The position numbers and the translations under genes are program-made. The notes below the pieces were generated by a model that saw nothing but the letters and a program-made list of their open reading frames with translations, did no database searches and was not told where the DNA came from. 64,000 bases of DNA from Macrococcoides equi. GTDB taxonomy: Bacteria > Bacillota > Bacilli > Staphylococcales > Staphylococcaceae. The stretch lies in the NCBI RefSeq assembly GCF_047425865.1, contig NZ_CP179735.1. One strand, given 5' to 3'. The stretch's first letter is position 1. Each line of letters opens with the position of its first letter. Shown here in pieces: positions 34,170-42,039 of this stretch.

Positions 34170-34781
34170 TTAGAATCTGTAGTAACCGTCAACGTGTCCT
34201 GAGATGTATGATACTGCACGTTGTCCAACACCTGCTGATGGGTTTAATGCGTCTACCATTTGTCCTCCACCGATATAAACACCAACGTGGCTATAGTTGT
34301 TGAAGAATACTAAGTCTCCTGGTTGTGGATTAGATACAGGTGTACCTGCAGCTGCTTGTGCATAAGTTGTACGTGGGATTGATTTACCCATTGCTGCTAA
34401 TACTTGTTGTGCAAATGAAGAACAATCTACTGCTGATGAAGAGTTTGCTCCAAATACATATGATTTTCCAGCTGCGATTGATAACGCTACTGAAGCTACA
34501 TCGTTATTAACTGCTACTGATGTTGGCGCTTTTTGAACTGCTGGTGCTTCGTTAGTTGCATTAGCAGAAGTTGTTTCGTTTGCTACGTTTGAAACGTTGA
34601 TATTATTCACTGAGTAGTTTGATACATTAACTACTGGTGCTTGGTAAGTATTTTGAGATTGTGCAGAATATGTAGTCGGTTGTACGTCTGTTCTAAGTTG
34701 TGCTGCTGCGTCCGCTGAGTTTGTTGGTACTAAAGTTGCTACCGTCGCTGCTGTCGTTAATGTTAATAATGATTTTTTCAT
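34170..34781 (-). CDS. Secreted NlpC/P60 endopeptidase, copy 1
   Basis: A 203-residue secreted cell-wall hydrolase. Signal peptide residues 1-25 (MKKSLLTLTTAA...ADA), then a Gln/Asn/Ser/Val-rich low-complexity stretch (28-90), then an NlpC/P60 domain (about 92-203). The catalytic Cys is Cys120 in DCSSF and the His is His165 in YSHVGVYIG. Such enzymes cut stem peptides of peptidoglycan. I chose the ATG at 34781 (GGAGG upstream, signal peptide begins there) rather than a start 29 codons earlier. Paralogue of the gene at 36074-36526. Confidence 0.9.
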   Translation of the reverse strand: MKKSLLTLTTAATVATLVPTNSADAAAQLRTDVQPTTYSAQSQNTYQAPVVNVSNYSVNNINVSNVANETTSANATNEAPAVQKAPTSVAVNNDVASVALSIAAGKSYVFGANSSSAVDCSSFAQQVLAAMGKSIPRTTYAQAAAGTPVSNPQPGDLVFFNNYSHVGVYIGGGQMVDALNPSAGVGQRAVSYISGHVDGYYRF

Positions 34782-34929
34782 AATGTTTATTCCTCCAAAG
34801 AATTGTTTATATATTAGTATAGTATTTATTATTTTATGGTGTGATTCTTGTTTGTCGAACTTGTACATTTTTTCAAGCCGTTTTAATCACATGTCCAACT
34901 ATATCATGGATAAACCTAAAAAAGTTACA

Positions 34930-34946
34930 TGTAAATGTTTTGTTAT
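34930..34946 (+). promoter_or_regulatory. Possible WalR box upstream of NlpC/P60 gene 1
   Basis: TGTAAA-N5-TGTTAT fits the WalR consensus TGTWAH-N5-TGTWAH (established for staphylococci and bacilli). It lies about 150 bp before the start codon on the opposite strand. The rest of the 383-bp gap between 34781 and 35165 holds only AT-rich DNA and the terminator below. Confidence 0.4.
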
Positions 34947-35080
34947 GTAAGTGATATATTTTTTCTATGTCTGTAATATACGTAATTTTGTCGAAAATCG
35001 CGTGATGATGGTATTGCTCAAAGTTATTCAAATATAAAAAATGTCAACTTTATCCAAGAATATTACGAAATATAAACGCA

Positions 35081-35120
35081 AAATACCACACTGTAACATA
35101 AGGTTTACAGTGTGGTATTT
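35081..35120 (-). terminator. Hairpin terminator of the GNAT/small-membrane operon
   Basis: A perfect 16-bp stem (AAATACCACACTGTAA and complement), 8-base loop, in the gap after the GNAT stop; the T-tail is short (TTTTG-type). Confidence 0.65.
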
Positions 35121-35164
35121 CACTATATGAGTAATAAGGTTTTATACAGGTTTAAAGGGCATTA

Positions 35165-35668
35165 TCACAAAAATGCTTCTGGATATTTTACAGTACCAGA
35201 TATCTTAAGTTTTTCTACATCTTCAGATTGTCTTACCATATACACATCATCAGGCACACTAAAGGGTGGCTTAATGTCATATGTTGAAGCCGGAATGAAT
35301 CCAAATTTTGTATAGTAACTCGGGTGTCCTAAAATAACGATAGGTGTTGCGATCGGTATCTCAGCTAGTGTATTATGCATTAATGCTGTGCCGATACCTT
35401 GATTTTGGTATTCTGGATGAACAGATAATGGTGCCATTGCCAATGCATCATAATGATTAATTTTAACTTTTGAGTACATAATATGACCTACAATGACTTC
35501 ATCAATTTCTGCAACCTTAGATAGTTCTGGTATATAGCTCGATGATTGCATAATTTGTGCAACAAGATCATGTTCTTTATTATCACTCATCGGTTCATCT
35601 TTAAAGGCCTGTTGCGTCGTATACATTATTGCTGTTAAATCTTCAAATGTCGCTTGTCTAATAATCAT
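35165..35668 (-). CDS. GNAT-family N-acetyltransferase (YhbS-like)
   Basis: A 167-residue acetyltransferase: RQATFEDLTAIMYTTQQAF at the start, LSVHPEYQNQGIGTALMHNTL as the acetyl-CoA loop, and VILGHPSYYTKFGFIPAS, a feature of the YhbS group. Substrate unknown. It follows a small membrane-protein gene by 6 bp. Confidence 0.85.
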   Translation of the reverse strand: MIIRQATFEDLTAIMYTTQQAFKDEPMSDNKEHDLVAQIMQSSSYIPELSKVAEIDEVIVGHIMYSKVKINHYDALAMAPLSVHPEYQNQGIGTALMHNTLAEIPIATPIVILGHPSYYTKFGFIPASTYDIKPPFSVPDDVYMVRQSEDVEKLKISGTVKYPEAFL

Positions 35669-35674
35669 ATCTGA

Positions 35675-35941
35675 TTACTTCCTATACTTCTTATTCAGTA
35701 GATATAATATTAAAATCATGACAAACGGTAACACCACTTCCAGGTTGGGTATTGTATGTCTTACGACAAAAGAAATCAACGCGAAAACTAAAAATGTATA
35801 TCCCATGTATCGATATAGCAATTCATAATTTGTCTTGGCGTACTTAGTTGCTACTTTTGTATTTTTTATATTCTTACTTAAATAAATAAGGTATAGTCCC
35901 ATACCCAGCATTAATAGATACATTAAATAATTTAATACCAT
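35675..35941 (-). CDS. Small hydrophobic membrane protein
   Basis: An 88-residue protein with three hydrophobic segments (2-22, 47-62, 68-83), separated by a charged loop rich in Lys and Tyr. No family recognised. Two adjacent ATG codons follow GAGGAG; the second (35941) has the better spacing. Operon with the GNAT gene downstream. Confidence 0.6.
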   Translation of the reverse strand: MVLNYLMYLLMLGMGLYLIYLSKNIKNTKVATKYAKTNYELLYRYMGYTFLVFALISFVVRHTIPNLEVVLPFVMILILYLLNKKYRK

Positions 35942-36035
35942 CATTTCTCCTCTTCACACTTAAATTCTTTCTAAAGTATATGTATATTTCTTATTTTCTT
36001 CTATTATATAGTAAAAATTATAAATATATAAAAAA

Positions 36036-36059
36036 AATACACCACCTAAGTGATGTATT
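36036..36059 (-). terminator. Intrinsic terminator of NlpC/P60 gene 2
   Basis: AATACATCAC/GTGGTGTATT stem (one T-G pair) then TTTTTTATA on the minus strand. Confidence 0.75.
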
Positions 36060-36073
36060 CGTATACTTATTAA

Positions 36074-36526
36074 TTAGAATCTATAGTAACCAGTTACTGA
36101 TCCGTAGAAGTTTCTGATTGAACGCTCACCAACACCTGCTCTAGGGTTAAGTGCATCAACCATACGTCCGTTACCAATATAAACACCAACGTGGCTTCCA
36201 CCGTTGAAGTATACTAAATCTCCAGGTCTTGGATTGTAAACACGTTTACCTGCTGCCATTTGAGCATAAGTAGTACGTGGAATTGATTTACCCATTGCGC
36301 GCATTACTTGTTGAGCAAATGCTGAACAATCTACTGCATAACGATTGTTTGCTCCATATACGTAAACACGGTTAGCTGCGATAGAACGCGCTACTGAAGC
36401 TACACTGTATGAATTATATTTCTTTTGTTTATAAGTTGTTTTTTTAGTTGCTGCGTCTGCGTCATGCGTTGGTACCGATGTGAATACTACTGCTGAAGTA
36501 ACTGCTGCTAATAATAATTTTTTCAT
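36074..36526 (-). CDS. Secreted NlpC/P60 endopeptidase, copy 2
   Basis: A 150-residue, compact version of the copy-1 enzyme. Signal peptide residues 1-25 (ends ADA), a 15-residue basic linker instead of the long low-complexity region, then the NlpC/P60 domain with Cys67 in DCSAF and His112 in GSHVGVYIG. About 60 C-terminal positions match copy 1 closely. The ATG at 36526 has GGAGGAAA upstream. Same job, different wall association is likely: the basic linker gives this copy a more positive charge. Confidence 0.9.
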   Translation of the reverse strand: MKKLLLAAVTSAVVFTSVPTHDADAATKKTTYKQKKYNSYSVASVARSIAANRVYVYGANNRYAVDCSAFAQQVMRAMGKSIPRTTYAQMAAGKRVYNPRPGDLVYFNGGSHVGVYIGNGRMVDALNPRAGVGERSIRNFYGSVTGYYRF

Positions 36527-36622
36527 TGTATATGTTTCCTCCATAAATTGCTTTTATAAGTTTTAATGTCTCGTTCGACTTCTTGAAACTATCATACCAC
36601 CAGAAATTTAGCGAATGGGCAT

Positions 36623-36639
36623 TGTAATAGACTTGTTAC
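36623..36639 (+). promoter_or_regulatory. Possible WalR box upstream of NlpC/P60 gene 2
   Basis: TGTAAT-N5-TGTTAC, a full match to TGTWAH-N5-TGTWAH, about 100 bp upstream of the start codon and in the same orientation as the box ahead of copy 1. Confidence 0.45.
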
Positions 36640-36763
36640 ATAACTGCTACGTTTAGTGACACATTGTTACAAACGTTCGTATTGTTTTGTAACATTTATT
36701 AAACCCTTTATTATCAAGGGCTCATTTAAATTATCAGATAATTCGTATATAATAATCCTGGTG

Positions 36764-36859
36764 TTAATATTACAAACTGTAATATTAATCAACGATATTT
36801 TTATATTTAAAAATACATGAGTTGATGCTTTGCAATGGATGATTGATGTCGTTTATAAT
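36764..36859 (+). promoter_or_regulatory. aldA promoter with upstream palindrome
   Basis: TATAAT (36854-36859) and TTGCAA (36830-36835), spacer 18. Upstream lies a perfect 10+10 bp inverted repeat TTAATATTAC-AAACT-GTAATATTAA (36764-36788), a likely regulator site. The 382-bp gap from 36527 to 36908 otherwise holds only AT-rich DNA and the WalR-like box. Confidence 0.55.
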
Positions 36860-36908
36860 AGAAAGAGTTAGATAATAAATACAATCGTTTATAGGAGGAG
36901 TACATTTT

Positions 36909-38384
36909 ATGACTTTAATTAAAGAACAGTACGGTTTATTTATTGATGGAAATTTTGTTGATGCAGAAAAACAAGAAACATTAGAAGTAAAGAATCCTGC
37001 TACAGGTGAAGTTTTATCTAAGATCGCTAAAGCAACTACGAATGATGTAGATAAAGCGGTGAAAGTAGCTGGCGAAGCATTTAAAACATGGAGATATTCA
37101 ACAAGTACAGAACGTGCAGCAATTTTAAATAAAATCGCTGATATTATTGAAGAAAATAAGGATGATCTTGCAAAGATTGAATCGATGAACTCTGGTAAAG
37201 CGATTCGTGAATCAGCAAATATCGATATTCCAATGGCAGCAGATCATTTCAGATATTTTGCAGGGGTTATCACTGCAGATGAAGGAACAAGTAAAGATTT
37301 AGCGGAGAATACATTAAGTATTATTCGTCATGAACCAATTGGTGTTGTCGGTGCAGTTGTTGCATGGAACTTCCCGATGTTACTTGCTTCATGGAAGTTA
37401 GCACCTGCATTAGCTGCAGGTAATGCTGTAGTCATTCAACCATCATCATCAACACCTTTATCATTATTACATTTAGCAGAATTGATTAAAGATGTATTAC
37501 CTAAAGGTGTATTGAACGTATTAACAGGTAAAGGTTCTGAATCAGGAGACGCCATCTTTAATCATGAAGATGTTGCAAAAGTTTCATTTACAGGTTCAAC
37601 TGAAGTAGGTTATGGTGTAGCGAAAGCAGCTGCTGAACGTCTAGTTCCAGCTACTTTAGAATTAGGTGGAAAATCAGCCAATATCATCTTTGATGATGCT
37701 AATATTGAACAAGCGATCGAAGGTACACAATTAGGTATCTTATTCAACCAAGGTGAAGTATGTTCAGCAGGTTCACGCCTTTATGTTCAGGAAGGCATCT
37801 ATGATGAATTCTTAAGTAAGCTTAAAGATGCATTTGAAAAAGTGAATGTTGGTGACCCATTAGATGAAAATAATCATTATGGTTCTCAAACAGGACAAGC
37901 TCAAATCGACAAGATTGAGGAGTATATCAAGATCGCTAAAGAAGAAGGCTTAAACATCGTTACTGGTGGAGAGCGCTTAATGGATAATGGTCGTGATAAA
38001 GGATTTTTCTTCCCACCGACAATCATTGAGTTTGATGACAACAAATCTCGTCTTGTACAAGAAGAAATCTTCGGCCCAGTTGTCGTTGTATCTAAATTTA
38101 AAACTCAAGAAGAAGTTATAGAAAAAGCAAACGATTCAATCTATGGTTTAGCAGGTGGTATCTTCACTGCTAATATTAACCGCGCATTACAAGTAGCTAA
38201 TAAAATGGATACAGGACGTATCTGGATTAACACGTATAATCAGATTCAAGCAGGTTCTCCATTTGGTGGTTACAAAAAATCTGGTATCGGTCGTGAAACT
38301 TATAAAGAAACATTACGCCACTACCAACAAGTTAAAAACTTATATATCGATTACTCTGATACTGCTAAAGGTATCTATAAATAA
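36909..38384 (+). CDS. aldA: NAD-dependent aldehyde dehydrogenase
   Basis: A 491-residue ALDH. NAD-binding and catalytic motifs are complete: GAVVAWNFPMLLASWKLAPA, FTGSTEVGYGV, the general base in LELGGKSANI and the nucleophile Cys in NQGEVCSAGSR, with the late EIFGPVVVV. It most resembles the staphylococcal AldA group, which oxidises aldehydes to acids. Exact substrate not set. GGAGGAG ahead of the ATG. Monocistronic with promoter and terminator. Confidence 0.9.
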   Translation: MTLIKEQYGLFIDGNFVDAEKQETLEVKNPATGEVLSKIAKATTNDVDKAVKVAGEAFKTWRYSTSTERAAILNKIADIIEENKDDLAKIESMNSGKAIRESANIDIPMAADHFRYFAGVITADEGTSKDLAENTLSIIRHEPIGVVGAVVAWNFPMLLASWKLAPALAAGNAVVIQPSSSTPLSLLHLAELIKDVLPKGVLNVLTGKGSESGDAIFNHEDVAKVSFTGSTEVGYGVAKAAAERLVPATLELGGKSANIIFDDANIEQAIEGTQLGILFNQGEVCSAGSRLYVQEGIYDEFLSKLKDAFEKVNVGDPLDENNHYGSQTGQAQIDKIEEYIKIAKEEGLNIVTGGERLMDNGRDKGFFFPPTIIEFDDNKSRLVQEEIFGPVVVVSKFKTQEEVIEKANDSIYGLAGGIFTANINRALQVANKMDTGRIWINTYNQIQAGSPFGGYKKSGIGRETYKETLRHYQQVKNLYIDYSDTAKGIYK

Positions 38385-38395
38385 GAATGTATTCA

Positions 38396-38426
38396 CTCCC
38401 CTTACAGATGTAAGGGGAGGTTTTTT
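38396..38426 (+). terminator. Intrinsic terminator of aldA
   Basis: CTCCCCTTAC/GTAAGGGGAG perfect stem, then GTTTTTTGTTTT. Confidence 0.9.
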
Positions 38427-38460
38427 GTTTTGGAGTGATAGTTGGTTTATTGGGGTGATG

Positions 38461-38744
38461 GTTGGTTCGTATAAATAGTTTTTTTGCGAACTAACTCCAT
38501 CATTTTATCCATCATTCATCGTATATCAACATCGTTAGCTATAGTTAGTTCGTATTTATTCAATTTATGCGAACTAACTCCATCATTTTCTCCACCATTC
38601 ATCGTATATCAACATCGTTAGCTATAGTAAGTTCGTATTTATTCAATTTATGCGAACTAATACAACTAATTTCTCCACTTTTCATGATAAATCATCATCG
38701 TAAGTCATGGTTAGTTCGCTTTTACTCGATTTATGCGAACCAAC
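38461..38744. repeat. Four-copy 83-bp tandem hairpin array (array A)
   Basis: Hairpins of 35 bp at 38461-38495, 38544-38578, 38627-38661 and 38710-38744, exactly 83 bp apart. Arms are variants of GTTAGTTCG(C/T)A and TGCGAACTAAC around a 13-base AT-rich loop. The 48-bp spacers are similar too, with a repeated ATCGTATATCAACATCGTTAG word. The array fills the gap between convergent aldA and the NERD gene and ends 14 bp from the NERD stop. No T-run follows the stems. The stem sequence recurs at 56156-56560. Confidence 0.95.
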
Positions 38745-38757
38745 ATTAAACAATTCA

Positions 38758-39657
38758 TCATTTCTTCTTTATATAATATGTCCCTTTCGCCTTACCTACC
38801 CGTTGATAATGTTTAAACATCATCTTTTGGACACACCTTACCTCTAATCCAGTCCAGTCAGCTATCATCGTTGCCGTTATTTTTTCAGCACCAAAATTTT
38901 TCAACATATCATAGGTTCGATGAACGATATCCATATTACTTTCTTTGTAACCACATGGGCACAGCATATATCTCATTCTTTTCCTTTGTTGCATACCAAT
39001 TCGTCTACACTTAGGACATCTCACTCCTTTCTGCATTTCTTCTATAGAATAGTAATGAATACGTTCAAAGTAATTCTTCGGTTTATGATGATATATTATA
39101 TCCTGCGCTAAATCTATCATTTCCTGTGTTATAACTTTCTTGCTACTTAAATAGTCACATATTTTATACAGATCATCAGCAAATATAACTGAATCACTCG
39201 CTTCAAAACCTTTCAATTGAAATGTTTCATTAATAAATACAACTCTGCTATGAAAAGGAAAATCCACATTGACTTGTGCTAAAAACTGTTGCATCACTTG
39301 ATGTCCTCGATTCAGACGTGATAGCACATCGCTACTCACATACTGTTTTTCGCTAATAAAGTTGCCATCTTTATACGTATATTTGCCACTAAAATTTTTC
39401 ACATCAAAATGATAAATGCGTTCATCTGTTATCACAATAAAATCAAACTGTGCTCGCCCTGGTGTTTCCAGACTGATGTCCCATAATACGATACATCCTT
39501 CAAAATCTTTTATCATTTCATAAAAAACTAATTCACCACTATAACCTTGATGAAGTCTTTTTAAATTCATCATATCTAAATCATCTAAATGAACTCTATC
39601 TTCTGCATCTAATAAATAGGTTTGATAATCTGACGGTTCAAAAGTTTTCAATATCAT
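38758..39657 (-). CDS. NERD-domain protein with zinc ribbon
   Basis: A 299-residue protein. The NERD (nuclease-related) domain occupies roughly residues 40-160, with the restriction-like core GRAQFDFIVITDERIYHFDVKNFSG (read with the Asp and Lys of the D-x-K site). A four-Cys zinc ribbon follows (CPKC...CPCG, about 215-240), and a C-terminal winged-helix-like tail. NERD proteins are often assumed to act on DNA; the role is unproven. GGAGGA site before the ATG. Monocistronic. Confidence 0.8.
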   Translation of the reverse strand: MILKTFEPSDYQTYLLDAEDRVHLDDLDMMNLKRLHQGYSGELVFYEMIKDFEGCIVLWDISLETPGRAQFDFIVITDERIYHFDVKNFSGKYTYKDGNFISEKQYVSSDVLSRLNRGHQVMQQFLAQVNVDFPFHSRVVFINETFQLKGFEASDSVIFADDLYKICDYLSSKKVITQEMIDLAQDIIYHHKPKNYFERIHYYSIEEMQKGVRCPKCRRIGMQQRKRMRYMLCPCGYKESNMDIVHRTYDMLKNFGAEKITATMIADWTGLEVRCVQKMMFKHYQRVGKAKGTYYIKKK

Positions 39658-39769
39658 AAAAATCCTCCTTCCTACATATAATAGGAAGATAAAAAATTGT
39701 GTGCAAATTGCATCAATTTAAATTCTTCATTATTTACACGACAAAAATTAATGAATCGCACAAAAAATA

Positions 39770-39802
39770 AAAGAAACTGCAACAAAAGCGTTGCAGTTTC
39801 TT
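39770..39802 (-). terminator. Orphan minus-strand terminator
   Basis: A perfect 12-bp stem AGAAACTGCAAC/GTTGCAGTTTCT with an AAAAGC loop and TTTTATTTTTTG on the minus strand. No minus-strand gene ends here; the nearest upstream on that strand is mqo, which has its own terminator. It might end an antisense RNA to the plus-strand GNAT gene. Confidence 0.55.
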
Positions 39803-39902
39803 AAAAACGGTACTTTTATAAAAATTTTAATGTTGACACGTTTTTAATCAATTAAACACATCTGTGAGCAAATATGTTATTTTATGTTCAAGGAGTGATG
39901 AT

Positions 39903-40361
39903 ATGTTTACTATACAACCCATGACTAAGCATGATGCAGCTGAAATAATTACCTGGCAATATCCACCACCATATGATTTCTATAACATCGTTAATTCACA
40001 AGAACATCCCCCAGAAATACTTAACGACGACATTCGTTCAAACCATTTTTATAGTGTTTTTGATCATCAGCTTATCGGTCTTATAGAACTGCATTCAAAC
40101 AAAAATACCTGTACACTCGGCCTAGGATTAAAGCCAGAATACACTGGTAAGGGCTATGGTGAAGCATTCGTAAATGCTGCAATCAACTTAATTCAGGATA
40201 AATATCCGCAAACAACATACATAGAACTCGCAGTTGCAACATTCAACGAACGTGCAATCACTGTCTATGAACGCTGTGGTTTTGAACCATTAGACTATGA
40301 ACTCATGGCAGCACATGGTGTATTACATGAATTTCTAAAAATGCAAAAGAAAATCATATAA
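39903..40361 (+). CDS. GNAT-family N-acetyltransferase
   Basis: A 152-residue acetyltransferase of the RimJ-like type: IQPMTKHDAAEIITWQYPPPYDFYN at the start (the W-x-Y-P-x-P-Y-x-x-Y motif), LKPEYTGKGYGEAFVNAAI as the acetyl-CoA loop, and FNERAITVYERCGFEPL. Substrate unknown. The ATG at 39903 has AAGGAGTG upstream; an earlier in-frame start lacks a site. Confidence 0.85.
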   Translation: MFTIQPMTKHDAAEIITWQYPPPYDFYNIVNSQEHPPEILNDDIRSNHFYSVFDHQLIGLIELHSNKNTCTLGLGLKPEYTGKGYGEAFVNAAINLIQDKYPQTTYIELAVATFNERAITVYERCGFEPLDYELMAAHGVLHEFLKMQKKII

Positions 40362-40390
40362 AAAGCAATGCCACTTTCGGCATTGCTTTT
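40361..40390. terminator. Bidirectional terminator between GNAT gene and mqo
   Basis: A perfect 12-bp stem AAAAGCAATGCC/GGCATTGCTTTT with T-runs on both strands. Confidence 0.85.
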
Positions 40391-40399
40391 TATTACTGA

Positions 40400-41890
40400 T
40401 TATTTCTCTTTTAATCCTAATGCTTTAGATGTATTCACGTTAATTTCTTCAAATAATGCTTTATTTTCAGCTAACTTAACGCCATAAGAAGGTATCATCT
40501 TCTTAATTTGTGGTTGCCATTCATTCATTCTATCAGCAAAACATTTATTAATAACATCAAGCATTACATGTACTGCTGTTGATGCACCTGGTGAAGCACC
40601 AAGTAATGCCGCTACACTTCCATCTTCTGCTGTAATTACTTCCGTACCAAATTGCAACGTACCTTTGCCGCCTTTGTCCGTCTCTTTAATTACTTGAACA
40701 CGTTGACCTGCAACTACAATTTCCCAGTCTTTAGAATCTGCATTCGGAACGAATTCACGTAATTCTTCCATACGTTGTTCGTGAGATAACATCACTTGTG
40801 AAATTAAGTATTGTGTTAATTTCATTTCCTTACCACCAGCAGCTAACATGTTTGTCACGTTACCTGGTTTAACCGTTGCAAGTAAATCTGTGTATTTACC
40901 TGTTTTTAAGAATTTAGGGCTGAATCCTGCGAATGGTCCAAATAATAAACCGCGTTCCCCGTTAATATAACGCGTATCTAAGTGTGGTACTGACATTGGT
41001 GGTGCTCCTACTTTTGCTTTACCATATACTTTTGCAAGATGTTGGTCCACTACTTCTTTATTTTTACATACTAAGAATAAACCACTTACCGGAAATCCAC
41101 CAACACCACATGCTTCAGGAATACCTGTTTTTTGTAATAACGGTAATGAGTATCCTCCCGCTCCAATGAAGACAAACTTCGCATTATGCACTTCAGTTTG
41201 TTTGCTGTTTTGATCATACACTTTCACATTCCAGCTACCATCTTCAGCACGTTTAATGTCTTTAACTGTATGATTGTAATGGATTACTGCACCATCATAT
41301 GACTTCATAATGTCAAATAAGTCACGCGTCAACTGACCGAAGTTGATGTCCGATCCTGCCGCCATACGTGTAATCGCAATGCGTTCTTCAGGATTACGAC
41401 CTTCCATCATTAAAGGTACCCATTCGCGCATCTTATCGTGATCTTCAGTAAATTCCATACCCTGGAATAACGGATTATCTTTAAATGCATCTAAACGATT
41501 CTTTAAGAAACGAATATTATCTTCGCCTTCTACAAAACTTAAATGTGGTACTGGCATGATAAAGTCTTGTGGACGCTTTAACTTACCTGTGTTTACAAGA
41601 TATGCCCATAACTGTTTAGATAACTGAAATTGTTCATTAACATTTACAGCTTTAGTAATATCCATTTTTTTGTCTTTATCTTCACTCGTATAGTTCAATT
41701 CACACAGTGCTGAGTGTCCAGTACCAGCATTGTTCCATACGTTTGAACTTTCTAAACCTGGTTCAGCTAATTTTTCAAATACTTTAATATTAATCGAAGG
41801 ATCAAGCTCTTTAAGTAACACACCTAAAGTCGCACTCATAATCCCGCCACCGATCATTATTACGTCAGTCTGTTTAAATACTTTTTTCAT
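40400..41890 (-). CDS. mqo: Malate:quinone oxidoreductase
   Basis: A 496-residue FAD-dependent, membrane-associated enzyme that oxidises malate to oxaloacetate and passes electrons to the quinone pool. The N-terminal FAD-binding motif is DVIMIGGGIMSATLG, followed by SSNVWNNAGTGHSALCELNYT and the late LGASPGASTAVHVM. Length and motifs match the family closely. Minus-strand -10 box TATAAT at 41935-41940; CTGGGGGAT serves as ribosome site. Single gene. Confidence 0.96.
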   Translation of the reverse strand: MKKVFKQTDVIMIGGGIMSATLGVLLKELDPSINIKVFEKLAEPGLESSNVWNNAGTGHSALCELNYTSEDKDKKMDITKAVNVNEQFQLSKQLWAYLVNTGKLKRPQDFIMPVPHLSFVEGEDNIRFLKNRLDAFKDNPLFQGMEFTEDHDKMREWVPLMMEGRNPEERIAITRMAAGSDINFGQLTRDLFDIMKSYDGAVIHYNHTVKDIKRAEDGSWNVKVYDQNSKQTEVHNAKFVFIGAGGYSLPLLQKTGIPEACGVGGFPVSGLFLVCKNKEVVDQHLAKVYGKAKVGAPPMSVPHLDTRYINGERGLLFGPFAGFSPKFLKTGKYTDLLATVKPGNVTNMLAAGGKEMKLTQYLISQVMLSHEQRMEELREFVPNADSKDWEIVVAGQRVQVIKETDKGGKGTLQFGTEVITAEDGSVAALLGASPGASTAVHVMLDVINKCFADRMNEWQPQIKKMIPSYGVKLAENKALFEEINVNTSKALGLKEK

Positions 41891-42017
41891 TTTATATCCC
41901 CCAGAAAATCTAAATTATATTTCCATTATAGACCTTTTTTTATCATTTGTAATACTAATATAATGAAAATCCGAAAATAATGTAACCGTATTCAAGATAA
42001 TTCACCATAAAATAAAA

Positions 42018-42035
42018 AAGAACCCCGAAGGGCTC
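42018..42035 (-). terminator. Intrinsic terminator of norB
   Basis: AAGAGCCC-TTCG-GGGTTCTT on the minus strand (TTCG tetraloop, one G-T pair) followed by TTTTATTTTATG. Confidence 0.8.
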
Positions 42036-42039
42036 TTCA

